A stretch of DNA of 64,000 nucleotides from an uncultured Prevotellaceae bacterium (GTDB taxonomy: Bacteria; Bacteroidota; Bacteroidia; Bacteroidales; Bacteroidaceae). The DNA is taken from positions 33,825 to 97,824 of the forward strand of contig CAMJZV010000009.1 of NCBI GenBank assembly GCA_946410305.1, in the 5' to 3' direction. This document shows, piece after piece, positions 55,339 through 64,000 of this stretch (position 1 is the first letter of the stretch; every line of letters starts with the position of its first letter). The notes under the pieces are model-generated. The model ran no database searches. It worked only from the letters and a program-made list of their open reading frames with translations, and was not told the DNA's origin. The position numbers and the translations under genes were made by a program.

Positions 55339-58329
55339 TTAGAGGGTTACCTTAACACCGAGGTTATAGAAACGAGTTTGTGGTGCACCACCAATGGTTG
55401 TCTCCATGATTTTGCGATTCTTAGAGATGGTGAGGAGGTCGTTTCCGTTCACATAGACAGAGAGTGCCTTCACCCACTTGCCATCAAACATTTCCTTCGG
55501 GAAGTCATAGGTCAGCTGTACCTTACGAAGGTTGAAACGATCCGTGCTATACAACCAGTAAGTTGAAGCGACACTATTGTTAGGCGTATTTGTAACGCTC
55601 AGACGAGGATGAGAAGCCTCAGGATTCACAAAGCCATTGATAATACCGTTGTCATCATAGGTATACTGGAAATGATCACGTACGTTTACTGAGTACTTAC
55701 TGGTACCCGACATATAATAATAAGAACCGTTAGCCATGGCAGAAGCACCAAACTGTCCATTACCCAAAACGAAGAGGGTCCAGTTCTTATATTTCAGCGT
55801 CAGGTTCAGACCAATAGTCCAAGGAGCACCGTATGTACCCCACTTGCCCAACTCTACCTGGTCCATAGTATTTACAGTTCCGTCACCATTGACATCCTCA
55901 TACTTCAAGTCACCAGGCATGACAGTACCACCAAGACCGTATTTGCCTTCCTTCAAAGTGTAGGTAGTCTTACCATTCTTATCAGTATTCACATTAAAGT
56001 CGTCAATGGTATAGACACCCAGACACCTGTAGCCTTGAATAACATCAAGAGGAGTACCCTCGTGCATCAGCTCATTCTTTGAATTCAGCCAAGGAGATTT
56101 AGGATTAGCAGTCTCATCATACTTCTTCCATTCAGTCTTGAGATAAGTACCGACAAGGCCGAGTTCAGCATGCACCTGTCCGAACTGCTTCTGGGCTTTG
56201 ATACTGAAGTCGAGACCCTTGCGGTTGGAGATGTTATTGTTCATTGCCGGAGAGAACTTACTAGAATTTAGACCATTCTTCAAATGTGAGGGATACATGG
56301 TTGGGTTCTGAATAATATAACCATCCATATCCGTATTGAAATAGGTAAGTTCAGCACTAATCAGCTTCTTGAAGAACGAAGCACGAAGTGATAAAGAGAA
56401 TTCCTTGCGGTGAACGTAGTCGAGCGCAGGGTTGTTACCACCAGTAGAGTAAGTAGCGGCTGCAGAATTGGCACCTTCATTCCAAGTGTAGCTCTGACCA
56501 TCATTTGCCCATACTGCATCGTAGATATAGAAGGGATTAAACTTACTACCCTCATAATAGACATCTGCATCATCATTCAGATTACTGTATGAAGCACTGA
56601 TTGTCAGGTCGTCAACGAAGGTGTTCTTCAGGAACTTCTCTTTAGCAATGTTCCAACCGAGGGTGAAACCATATGAGATTGCCTCACGGTTGCCCTCAGG
56701 AAGGCGGGCTGAATGTACGCCTGCCAACGACATGTCGAAGAAGTAACGGCTCATAAAGTCGTAACCAGCCTGCAAACCTAAGTTCGCATTAGCATAACGA
56801 TGGTATTCACCACTCTTTGTGGTGGTGTACATGCTGGCAAGCAGCAAACCTGTTACATGATGTTTTTGGGCAAAAGTGTTTTCGTAGTCGAAATGACCAT
56901 TCCAAGTGATGGTCTGACGATACGCGGTATTTGACATAGTCTTTGTACCAGTTACCACCTCATCCTTCGGCTGTTTGATGTCAACAATAGCATCACCTGT
57001 GTTATAGTTACTCCACGTGGGGAAGAACAGCGAGTAGGTATTGTTGTAGGCCAAGTCATAGCTGGCAGCATAGTCAATAGAGAACAGGGTCTTAAAGGTC
57101 AAGCCTTTGACGAAGTGGCTCATATCATATTTGACACCAGCATCAAACTGGAACTGACGGCTTACCTTCTGTGTCTCACCACCGAAATAGCAGTCAGCAA
57201 TGGCATTCGACTGTGCACCGTCCGTACCACCACCCGGGAACCACTTGCCGTCAAGCAGGTTCAGCGACTTACCAAGGGTAGCCAAAGCCTTAGAAGCATT
57301 AGGATCAACCATGTCGATAGGAAGCAAAGGAGCAGCACCTTGCGGGAAATTAGGACGCATTTTAGCAGCATCGCCCCAGAAATCACCCTTGTTCTTATAC
57401 TCATTATAATAGGTTGCACTGACGTTTGCCCAACCTGTGATGACTTTGTTCACAAGCAGGTCAACGTTACCACGTACACTGAAGCGGTCAGTATAATTAT
57501 CCTTGGCAGGGCCGAAGTTGATCAGGTCCTCAGCACGATAGTAGTTGATATTCGTGTAGAAGTGTGCACGTGTACCGCCACCCTGAATCTCCAAGGTACC
57601 TTCTGAACGGTTATAAGCCTTGCGGATATACTCGTCAGAGTAGTAGTTCACATTGGGATAACGATAGGGATTGACACCTGCTGCATGATTATAGATATCC
57701 TGCTGAGAATATGGCAACCTGACCGTAGCAGAATTACCCTGTCCAAGAGCATCGTTATAAGTGGCTTCATTAAAGAGCGTCATATACTCTGCTGAGCCCA
57801 GATACTCGGGGAACTCCTTAGCGAAGTGCCAACCAGTGTTGGCATTGGCCGTAATCTGCAGGCCATCCACCTTACCACGCTTGGTGGTAATCACGATGGC
57901 TCCCTTAGCGCCCTTAGAACCATAGAGAACCACTGCCTGCGCACCTTTCAGGAAGGTAATCTGCTCTATTTCAGAAGGCAGCACGTTGTTAGAGGGGCGC
58001 TTCACACCGTCAATAATCACAAGGGGCATGCTGCCGTCGTTGTTGTCCAAACGGTCATTGTCCATACCCCATAGGTTGGTGCCATTCCAACCACCGACGA
58101 GTCCGTAGAGGTCGTCCAGACTACCCATGGTATAATCCTTCTTCGCAAGCTCTTCCATATCCACATAGGAAACGCCTCCGAGCAGATGGTCTGCATCCAC
58201 ATCACGGAAAGCCACATGGACCTTCTTTTTCACCACGGCAGAGTCAGCCTCGTCAGCAGTCTGAGCACCAGCTGTCAGTGGTGCTGCCATCATGGCAAAG
58301 AGAAATATGTTTGTTTTTATATTTTTCAT
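55339..58329 (-). CDS. SusC-family TonB-dependent transporter without N-terminal CPD domain (second pair)
   Basis: 996 aa with a signal peptide (to about residue 22). The carboxypeptidase-like domain usual at the N-terminus of SusC is absent. After a short segment (VVKKKVHVAFRDVDADHLLG) the plug begins, with PLVIIDGVKRPSNNVLPSEI, ITFLKGAQAVVLYGSKGAKG and AIVITTKRG. A long beta-barrel follows and the protein ends with FYNLGVKVTL, an aromatic-rich last strand typical of outer-membrane proteins. It imports xylo-oligosaccharides with the SusD that follows by 12 bp. The missing domain suggests different control or TonB coupling from SusC1. Corresponds to xusC in order. Confidence 0.93.
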   Translation of the reverse strand: MKNIKTNIFLFAMMAAPLTAGAQTADEADSAVVKKKVHVAFRDVDADHLLGGVSYVDMEELAKKDYTMGSLDDLYGLVGGWNGTNLWGMDNDRLDNNDGSMPLVIIDGVKRPSNNVLPSEIEQITFLKGAQAVVLYGSKGAKGAIVITTKRGKVDGLQITANANTGWHFAKEFPEYLGSAEYMTLFNEATYNDALGQGNSATVRLPYSQQDIYNHAAGVNPYRYPNVNYYSDEYIRKAYNRSEGTLEIQGGGTRAHFYTNINYYRAEDLINFGPAKDNYTDRFSVRGNVDLLVNKVITGWANVSATYYNEYKNKGDFWGDAAKMRPNFPQGAAPLLPIDMVDPNASKALATLGKSLNLLDGKWFPGGGTDGAQSNAIADCYFGGETQKVSRQFQFDAGVKYDMSHFVKGLTFKTLFSIDYAASYDLAYNNTYSLFFPTWSNYNTGDAIVDIKQPKDEVVTGTKTMSNTAYRQTITWNGHFDYENTFAQKHHVTGLLLASMYTTTKSGEYHRYANANLGLQAGYDFMSRYFFDMSLAGVHSARLPEGNREAISYGFTLGWNIAKEKFLKNTFVDDLTISASYSNLNDDADVYYEGSKFNPFYIYDAVWANDGQSYTWNEGANSAAATYSTGGNNPALDYVHRKEFSLSLRASFFKKLISAELTYFNTDMDGYIIQNPTMYPSHLKNGLNSSKFSPAMNNNISNRKGLDFSIKAQKQFGQVHAELGLVGTYLKTEWKKYDETANPKSPWLNSKNELMHEGTPLDVIQGYRCLGVYTIDDFNVNTDKNGKTTYTLKEGKYGLGGTVMPGDLKYEDVNGDGTVNTMDQVELGKWGTYGAPWTIGLNLTLKYKNWTLFVLGNGQFGASAMANGSYYYMSGTSKYSVNVRDHFQYTYDDNGIINGFVNPEASHPRLSVTNTPNNSVASTYWLYSTDRFNLRKVQLTYDFPKEMFDGKWVKALSVYVNGNDLLTISKNRKIMETTIGGAPQTRFYNLGVKVTL

Positions 58330-58375
58330 AAGATCTTCTAATTATTCATTATGAATTATGAATTATGCATTATCC

Positions 58376-60406
58376 TTACCATCCTGGGTTCTGCTTAAAT
58401 CCTTCGTAGAGATAAACATCCTTCTCGGGGAAGGGGAACCAGTAGTGCTTGGCCTCCAACGGACGCTTGATGAGATCCTTATGATGGAAATTTGCTACTT
58501 CAGCATCCTTCGGGTTGTTCTTCTTGAACCAATCATCCTTCTGCATGCGCTCAAACTCATGAGAATACTTCACCGTATAAGGAGCTTCTGTCAAAAGCAT
58601 CCATCGCTGCAAGTCGCACCAACGGAAACCTTCAAAAGACAACTCTACAGCACGTTCGCGACGAACCTCATCAATGAAATGTTCACGGGTATCCAGGAAG
58701 TTTTCCTGTACGCCCTCCATACCAACACGGTCGCGAAGGGCATTAACAGCGCCTATAGCAGACAGCGAAGGACAATATGTCGTCGGTTGCTTCAAATCTG
58801 TCATATCCGTAGCAAAACCAGCCATGGCCTCAGCGAACATCAGATAAACATCAGCCAGGCGCATATAAGGCAGATAGCTCTGTAAGTTATAGCCCCAATC
58901 ATACCAGTTATCAGCGTGATTACACTGATGAGGGATGAGCTTCTGAATGAAATAACCCGTGCTACTACCGTTATCGACAGAACGCATGGCACCACCGGTA
59001 TAGAGTGAACAATACTCATGTTCTTTCTGAGGTTCAGTTAAGGCTTCAGCATTAAGAACATAGTGGAAACCGTCGAACACGATATCATGGTAGAAGCGTG
59101 GATCACGACCCTTATAAGGATGGGTGGGATCCCACTCAGCCTTAGGATTGATGACATAGTGACCATTCTCCACCAGATAGATGGGCTGACCATTGGCCAT
59201 ACCGTACTGGTCTATCAGGTTGCCAGTGGGGTGATGGATAATGTTATCATGATCAACCAAACCGGCTACCTTAGGACCGAAAATCTTTGCACAGTTCCAG
59301 TTAGAAGAGTTGGCACCAGGGTGAGCACCACGGAAAATAACCTCACATGCACCAGGCATCTTCCAGCCTTGCTTGACAGTATAGAAGATATTTGAATAGA
59401 ACTCATCCTCAGTAACTTTGTCTGCAGGTCTTTCATGATCGTAAATGCTCGCGAACTTGAAAGTAGCGAGGTGGTATTCCACCTGTCCTCTGTTGACATA
59501 GTCCAGAGCCTTACCGAGTGCCTCGGCAGCCAGTTTACAGTACTTCGCATCATAGTCATAGGTCTTGGCATTAGCACCGCCCTGACTTGCACCTAACAGC
59601 ACAGGCTGTTCACCCTTATTCCACTTCTCAAACTCCTTCATAAGGGGAGAACCGGCCCAAAGATAGCACTTACCCAAGTAGCAGAGCGCCATAAACTTAT
59701 TGACACGCAGGAAGTTATTATTCTTGGTATTGTTGTCCTGAGCGATAAGTGTCTCATCCCATTCCTTCGAATCCAATGGAAGAAGCTCATATGCTCTTTC
59801 AAAGTCTTCTGCACATTTCTCTGCACACTGCTGGAAAGACAGACGCGGGAGCTCGGGAATATGACCATCCTCAAAAGTTTGAGTAATATAGGGCAGACCA
59901 CCGAAATAGCACATCAGCTCGAAGTGCCACCATGCACGGAAGAAATACATCTGTCCAAGCAAGACATCACGTTCCTCATCTGTTCCAACAAGTGAACCGA
60001 TATTATCGATACCCATATTACACTTACGGATGCTGTACCAAGAGTTTCTCCACAGTGAACTTCTGTCACCGTTCAGCCAGCACTGGTTGTTGGTATACCA
60101 GTTACGATAGTTACCCAGGTCAACCTGGTGATCCATGTGTGCATAGCCTTCTGGGTTATGAACAGCGTCATCACCGAAGTTCCATGCGGTACAGAAGTTG
60201 ACCATCTCCTTACTAGGAATCAGGCTATAGATTTCTTCAATATATCCCTGGAAGTTGCGGAAGTTCTTGAATGCCTCATCCTCTGCTACGATGGAGTCGG
60301 GATCTTTGTCCAACCAGTCTGTGCAGGAAGTAAGGGAAACGCCTCCGGCCAGCAGCAGCATTGATCCGTATAAAAGGGATTTTATATTATTAATAATGTA
60401 TTTCAT
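58376..60406 (-). CDS. SusD-family xylan-binding lipoprotein (first pair)
   Basis: 676 aa, on the long side for SusD. Lipoprotein signal ends at SLTSC (about residue 28), then TDWLDKDPDSIVAEDEAFKN. Features: LGQMYFFRAWWHFELMCYFG (the R-A-x-x-x-F-x-L helix), FMALCYLGKCYLWAGSPLM, PYMRLADVYLMFAEAMAGFA and RRERAVELSFEGFRWCDLQR. It is the partner of SusC1, 30 bp upstream. Corresponds in order to xusB. The junctions on both sides are built of short words (AATTACGAATTACGAAT; ATTATGAATTATGAATTATG). Confidence 0.95.
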   Translation of the reverse strand: MKYIINNIKSLLYGSMLLLAGGVSLTSCTDWLDKDPDSIVAEDEAFKNFRNFQGYIEEIYSLIPSKEMVNFCTAWNFGDDAVHNPEGYAHMDHQVDLGNYRNWYTNNQCWLNGDRSSLWRNSWYSIRKCNMGIDNIGSLVGTDEERDVLLGQMYFFRAWWHFELMCYFGGLPYITQTFEDGHIPELPRLSFQQCAEKCAEDFERAYELLPLDSKEWDETLIAQDNNTKNNNFLRVNKFMALCYLGKCYLWAGSPLMKEFEKWNKGEQPVLLGASQGGANAKTYDYDAKYCKLAAEALGKALDYVNRGQVEYHLATFKFASIYDHERPADKVTEDEFYSNIFYTVKQGWKMPGACEVIFRGAHPGANSSNWNCAKIFGPKVAGLVDHDNIIHHPTGNLIDQYGMANGQPIYLVENGHYVINPKAEWDPTHPYKGRDPRFYHDIVFDGFHYVLNAEALTEPQKEHEYCSLYTGGAMRSVDNGSSTGYFIQKLIPHQCNHADNWYDWGYNLQSYLPYMRLADVYLMFAEAMAGFATDMTDLKQPTTYCPSLSAIGAVNALRDRVGMEGVQENFLDTREHFIDEVRRERAVELSFEGFRWCDLQRWMLLTEAPYTVKYSHEFERMQKDDWFKKNNPKDAEVANFHHKDLIKRPLEAKHYWFPFPEKDVYLYEGFKQNPGW

Positions 60407-60436
60407 ATCTTTATTAATTACGAATTACGAATGAGA

Positions 60437-63400
60437 CTAGATGCTAAGCTTAACACCGAGGTTGAAACGTCTAACAGTTGGGTAAGCACCACCGCCACCA
60501 CTGAAGCTACCGTTACCCTCACGGTCGTCAGGCATCTTGGTAATCATGAAGATGTTGTTACCATTGAGGTAAATCTTCAGGCTTGAGAAGCCGAGTTTCT
60601 TAATCCAACCTTTGGTCCACGTATAGGCAACCTCTACGTTCTTCAGACGGAAGTATGAACCATCATAGAGATACTGTGTACCATCGTTGTAAGCCACCTG
60701 AGTGGTAAAGCGAGGAACAACGACCTCACCGTCAGCAGTAACAGGATTCCACCAGTCACCGTTATCATAGACGGTCAACAGTTTGTTGTTGAAAGAAGCC
60801 AGACCTACGTCACGGGTAACACCTGTTACGCCATAGAACTGTGCAAACCAGCTCCAGCCTTTCCACTCCCAACCAATAGTAGCATTGTAAGTGTGCTCGG
60901 GGTTACCTGTGTAACCGTAAGGAGCCTGGTCATAAGTCTCGTCAACGACGCCATCGGCATTGAAGTCAACGATATAGTGGTCACCTATCAAGACCTGACC
61001 ATCGTCTTTCTCACGTTTTGGTGTACTATAGAGTTCATCATAGGACTTGATATAACCATTATCAATGAATGAAATGTACTGGCCCTGTGAATAGCCCTGA
61101 GCTCTACGATAAGCTGGCAATAGTTCGGGGTCATCCTTCAAGATAATTTTGTTATGTGCAAAGGTATAGTTGGCATTTGCCCAGAAGCGCATACCATTCT
61201 TCAGCACCTTGTTGAAACGGATTTCGAATTCGAAACCGGTATTCTTGATTTCACCCTTGTTGATATCCGGAACAGTCCATGCACCATAGTAAGAAGGAAC
61301 AGAACGGTTACCACCGGAAACGAAGATGTCCTTACGATCATCGCGGAACCAGTCGAAACTACCTGCGAACATACCACCGAGGAAAGCATAGTCAAAACCG
61401 AGGTTCTTCTTCAGCACCGTTGCCCACTTCAAGTCAGGAGCAGCAATAACTGACTGTCTATAGCCCTGGAAGGGACTTTCACCATCGGTGAGAGTCATGT
61501 GTACCTTGTTGATGGTTGCCCACTGGTTCATGTAAGCCCAACGAGCACCGGCGTTATCATCACCGATTTCACCGATAGAACCACGAATCTTGAACATATC
61601 AACGATTCTCTTCTCCTTCAGTTTCTTCATGAAGGGCTCCTCAGAGAGCATCCATCCTGCTGCACCTGAACAGAAGAAAGCAAATCGGTTATCAGGAGAG
61701 AACTTCTGTGAACCGTTGTAAGCACCGTTGAACTCAGCAAAATACTTGCTGTTATAATCATAGGTAGTACGGAACACCCAGTCTTCACGACGATTTTCAA
61801 GCTCAGCATTACCTGCCTGGATACGACGTTTCCAGTTAACCATTGCTGTCACATTATGCTTACCGAACTGGTTACCCCAGAAGAGCTGGAGTGACATTTC
61901 GGTTGCACGGTTGGTATAGCTAACGCTACCTGCCACCGTATTCCAGTCTACTTTTTCATACCAGTCAAAACCTGTCTTGTAATTAATTTCTTTTTCCGGA
62001 TGAAGGATACCGTCCTCAGGAAGCATATACATTTGCTTTGCTTCGTGGCCCTCAGCAGTAATACCACGGTTACTTTCATTGAACTGGTTATCCCAAGAAA
62101 TGGTACCACGGGCAATAAGTCCCTTTGTGATGAAATCAAGATTCTGCTCCAAAGCAAAGTCGGTGAAGATACGTGTAGTGGTCTTCAACTCATAACCAGA
62201 CAACGCAACGTTTCTAGGAGAGTTGGCCATATTAGAAACCAACGGATAGTAACCCCAAGCGCCATCAGAGAACTTCACAGGGAACACGTTGGGTGGCATA
62301 CCATAGGCACCGGCCCAGTTCTGCTGCTGGAACCACTCACCATTATTATTATAATAGTAACGTGGGGTCTTCTGCTGGGCATTAGAACCAGCGAGGTTCA
62401 CCTTGAACTGAGTGGTCTTCGTAATCTGGAAGTCCAGGTTTGAACGTACATTCAAACGGTTATAGGCATAACCGCCCTCATAACCCTGATTATTCTCCCA
62501 AATGCGGGTCATATCACCCTCGTTCTGGTAGTCGAATGCTACGAAGTACTTCACAGCCTTGGTACCACCGGAAATATTCAGGTTGGTATTATAAGAGAAG
62601 GCAGTGCTCTTGAACATCTCGTCCTGCCAGTCAACATTAGGATAGCGCTCGGCCTGGCTATAGTCACCGAGGTAGTTGCCATTGACATCATATTGTGGCT
62701 TGACAGTATAGTCCTGATTGATAAAGTTATTAATAAAGGTCTGGGGACGATAGTAGGCCCAAGAAGCATCACCACCAATAGCCAACTCATTCTCAATGGC
62801 CTGATTGCGGTACATATAACCGTCGTAAGAGTCATACTTACGAGGAAGCTTAGACACAGCCTTCAAAGTGGCGTTGAAACCGAAGTCAATCTTGGCCTTA
62901 CCTTCCTGACCACGCTTCGTGGTAATCAGAATAACGCCGTTAGCACCCTCCACACCATAAACGGCAGTAGCAGAGGCGTCCTTCAGCACTGAAACCGTAG
63001 CCACAGAGGTAATATCCACGGACTTAATCTCACGCTTAACACCATCCACGAGGATCAGTGGCTGAGCATCCTGGTTCCAAGCAGCTGCACCACGGATGTA
63101 AATAACGGGGTCCTCTTCACCAGGCTGACCGGTAGAAGCGATGGTGGCCACACCAGGGAGGTTACCCGTCAGGGCTGCACCGACACTACCGATACCGGCA
63201 GCACGCTCCAGCACCTCACCAGTGGTCTGGGTGATAGCACCTACCACAGATGCTTTCTTCTGCTGACCGAAACCTACGACTACGACTTCCTGCAATTGTG
63301 TATCGTCCTGCAACGTCACCTTAAAGCTGCGCTGCTTGCCGACCTTGATTTCCTTTGTCGTCATACCAACATAGGAAATTTGCAGTACGGACGACTCAGA

Positions 63401-63619
63401 AGGTACATTCAGCTGGAAGTTACCATCGAAATCAGTCACCGTACCCAGTGAAGCATTTCCCTTCACCTTAATCGTGGCTCCTATCAAAGGATCCGCTGTA
63501 CCGTCAGTGACCGTACCTTTCACTGTAATGCCGTTCTGAGCCTGAATAGTTGTGCAGAACGCCATCGACATGAGAATCGCCGAAACAGTTTGTCTGATCA
63601 ATTGTTTTAGATTCTTCAT
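60437..63619 (-). CDS. SusC-family TonB-dependent xylo-oligosaccharide transporter (first pair)
   Basis: 1060 aa, usual size for SusC. Signal peptide to about residue 27, then a carboxypeptidase-like regulatory domain (GTVTDGTADPLIGATIKVKG), a TonB-box-like LQEVVVVGFGQQKKASVVGA, and the plug with DPVIYIRGAAAWNQDAQPL, ILVDGVKREIKSVDITSVA and GANGVILITTKRG. The beta-barrel ends with YPTVRRFNLGVKLSI. It is first in the six-gene uptake operon, corresponds in order to xusA, and is preceded by promoter/operator S with a leader of roughly 90 nt containing direct repeats. No regulator gene (HTCS or AraC type) lies within the window. Confidence 0.96.
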   Translation of the reverse strand: MKNLKQLIRQTVSAILMSMAFCTTIQAQNGITVKGTVTDGTADPLIGATIKVKGNASLGTVTDFDGNFQLNVPSESSVLQISYVGMTTKEIKVGKQRSFKVTLQDDTQLQEVVVVGFGQQKKASVVGAITQTTGEVLERAAGIGSVGAALTGNLPGVATIASTGQPGEEDPVIYIRGAAAWNQDAQPLILVDGVKREIKSVDITSVATVSVLKDASATAVYGVEGANGVILITTKRGQEGKAKIDFGFNATLKAVSKLPRKYDSYDGYMYRNQAIENELAIGGDASWAYYRPQTFINNFINQDYTVKPQYDVNGNYLGDYSQAERYPNVDWQDEMFKSTAFSYNTNLNISGGTKAVKYFVAFDYQNEGDMTRIWENNQGYEGGYAYNRLNVRSNLDFQITKTTQFKVNLAGSNAQQKTPRYYYNNNGEWFQQQNWAGAYGMPPNVFPVKFSDGAWGYYPLVSNMANSPRNVALSGYELKTTTRIFTDFALEQNLDFITKGLIARGTISWDNQFNESNRGITAEGHEAKQMYMLPEDGILHPEKEINYKTGFDWYEKVDWNTVAGSVSYTNRATEMSLQLFWGNQFGKHNVTAMVNWKRRIQAGNAELENRREDWVFRTTYDYNSKYFAEFNGAYNGSQKFSPDNRFAFFCSGAAGWMLSEEPFMKKLKEKRIVDMFKIRGSIGEIGDDNAGARWAYMNQWATINKVHMTLTDGESPFQGYRQSVIAAPDLKWATVLKKNLGFDYAFLGGMFAGSFDWFRDDRKDIFVSGGNRSVPSYYGAWTVPDINKGEIKNTGFEFEIRFNKVLKNGMRFWANANYTFAHNKIILKDDPELLPAYRRAQGYSQGQYISFIDNGYIKSYDELYSTPKREKDDGQVLIGDHYIVDFNADGVVDETYDQAPYGYTGNPEHTYNATIGWEWKGWSWFAQFYGVTGVTRDVGLASFNNKLLTVYDNGDWWNPVTADGEVVVPRFTTQVAYNDGTQYLYDGSYFRLKNVEVAYTWTKGWIKKLGFSSLKIYLNGNNIFMITKMPDDREGNGSFSGGGGAYPTVRRFNLGVKLSI

Positions 63620-63649
63620 TTTGTCAGATTTTGATTCATAAATTTATTT

Positions 63650-63702
63650 GTTAGTTAGTTAAATTCACTCGTTAGTTAGCTTCTAATTGCTCGTTAGTTA
63701 GC
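63650..63702 (-). repeat. Direct repeats in the SusC1 mRNA leader
   Basis: On the minus strand GCTAACTAACGAG occurs at 63702-63690 and again at 63680-63668, 22 bp apart, and AACTAACTAAC at about 63660-63650. They lie between the predicted transcription start and the SusC1 ATG. Confidence 0.75.
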
Positions 63703-63713
63703 CTTTCAGCATG

Positions 63714-63780
63714 CAAAATTATGAATAATATTTATATTATACGACATCTAAGTGTATCACAAACTTTATATTTTGTAACA
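63714..63780 (-). promoter_or_regulatory. Promoter and xylan operator S, upstream of SusC1
   Basis: -7 element TAATTTTG at 63721-63714 (minus). Thirty-one nt upstream is the operator 63753-63780: TGTTACA, six nt, AAAG, four nt, TGATACA, period 21 bp. The spacer to the -7 element is AT-rich. No terminator hairpin overlaps it. Confidence 0.78.
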
Positions 63781-63882
63781 CCCATTAACAAATCTATCGA
63801 AAAAGCCCTATATACAGGCGATTTAACACTTTTGTTTGTTGCCATATTTTAAACATTTTTGCATTTTTGTTTCTGGGAAGAA

Positions 63883-63907
63883 AGAGGATGACATCCCGTC
63901 ATCCTCT
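63883..63907 (-). terminator. Terminator-like hairpin upstream of the SusC1 promoter
   Basis: 10-bp stem AGAGGATGAC / GTCATCCTCT with a 5-nt loop, followed on the minus strand by TTCTTCCC. It probably ends a minus-strand gene beyond base 64000. The remaining sequence 63908-64000 holds no frame I can assign; 63781-63882 is AT-rich with no gene. Confidence 0.65.
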
Positions 63908-64000
63908 CACCCATTAATACATACCAAAACTACTAAATTAAGTAACTTATTCAAGTTTCGCATGTTTCACATGCTCCACTTTTCTTGGGGCAAGGGGCAT

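Noticed and set aside
63908..64000. 3' end of a minus-strand regulator gene at the right edge
   Set aside because: Several frames stop in this stretch and none shows a recognisable C-terminus; too short to support.

Overview
The window looks like part of a Prevotellaceae chromosome (rumen or gut Prevotella / Xylanibacter type). The pointers are tandem SusC/SusD pairs, Bacteroidota-style promoters (TTTG about 19-20 nt upstream of TAnnTTTG), a GH10-CBM48-CE1 enzyme of the kind described in ruminal Prevotella, and short C-terminal tails of the form YxLxGxRv...GKKxxxK. The species cannot be fixed from sequence alone. No rRNA, tRNA, CRISPR array or insertion sequence was seen.

Almost the whole window is one very large xylan-utilisation locus, read nearly entirely on the minus strand from right to left. 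From the right: (1) 63.6-50.6 kb is the uptake operon SusC1-SusD1-SusC2-SusD2-DUF1735 lipoprotein-GH10-like lipoprotein, resembling the xusABCDE-xyn10C order, followed by a catalytic-domain-less secreted protein with several binding-like modules (50.4-47.9 kb). (2) 47.9-44.6 kb is an accessory insert of small genes (retropepsin-like protein, DUF6722-like membrane protein, AAA-ATPase/PDDEXK protein) framed by repeated promoter and terminator sequences. (3) GH43-CBM6 at 44.5-42.8 kb converges with the only plus-strand gene, a GH30 at 41.2-42.7 kb. (4) 40.9-28.8 kb is a debranching operon: CE6-CBM48-CE1, GH115, GH3, GH95, GH31. (5) 28.7-17.0 kb: GH10-CE1, four GH43 genes (one carrying two GH43-CBM6 units) and an acetyl-esterase-like protein. 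(6) 16.9-13.0 kb: GH10-CBM6-CBM6 and CE6. (7) 12.9-4.6 kb: CE10-type esterase, CE1-type protein, a second esterase, GH3, CE15. (8) 4.5 kb to the left edge: ECF sigma factor, a membrane protein, a duplicated-domain secreted protein and a beta-barrel outer-membrane protein cut by the window edge.

Together the genes supply surface binding and import (SusCD), backbone cleavage (GH10, GH30), removal of arabinose (GH43), methyl-glucuronic acid (GH115, CE15), acetyl and feruloyl groups (CE1, CE6, CE10-like, other esterases), L-Gal/L-Fuc and alpha-xylose (GH95, GH31), and final hydrolysis to xylose (GH3, GH43). This fits complex cereal glucuronoarabinoxylan.

The strongest new signal is regulatory. 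Six minus-strand transcription units in the locus (SusC1, GH43-CBM6, CE6-CE1, GH10-CE1, GH10, CE10) carry the same 28-bp direct repeat, TGnnAC(A/G) twice with a period of exactly 21 bp, and always 30-31 nt upstream of a TAnnTTTG -7 element. This defines a candidate xylan operator and regulon. Other notable signals are in-frame insertions of palindromic or word-like repeats into several CAZyme genes, a GH10 homologue that has lost both catalytic glutamates, and repeat-framed gene cassettes at 46.5-47.9 kb.
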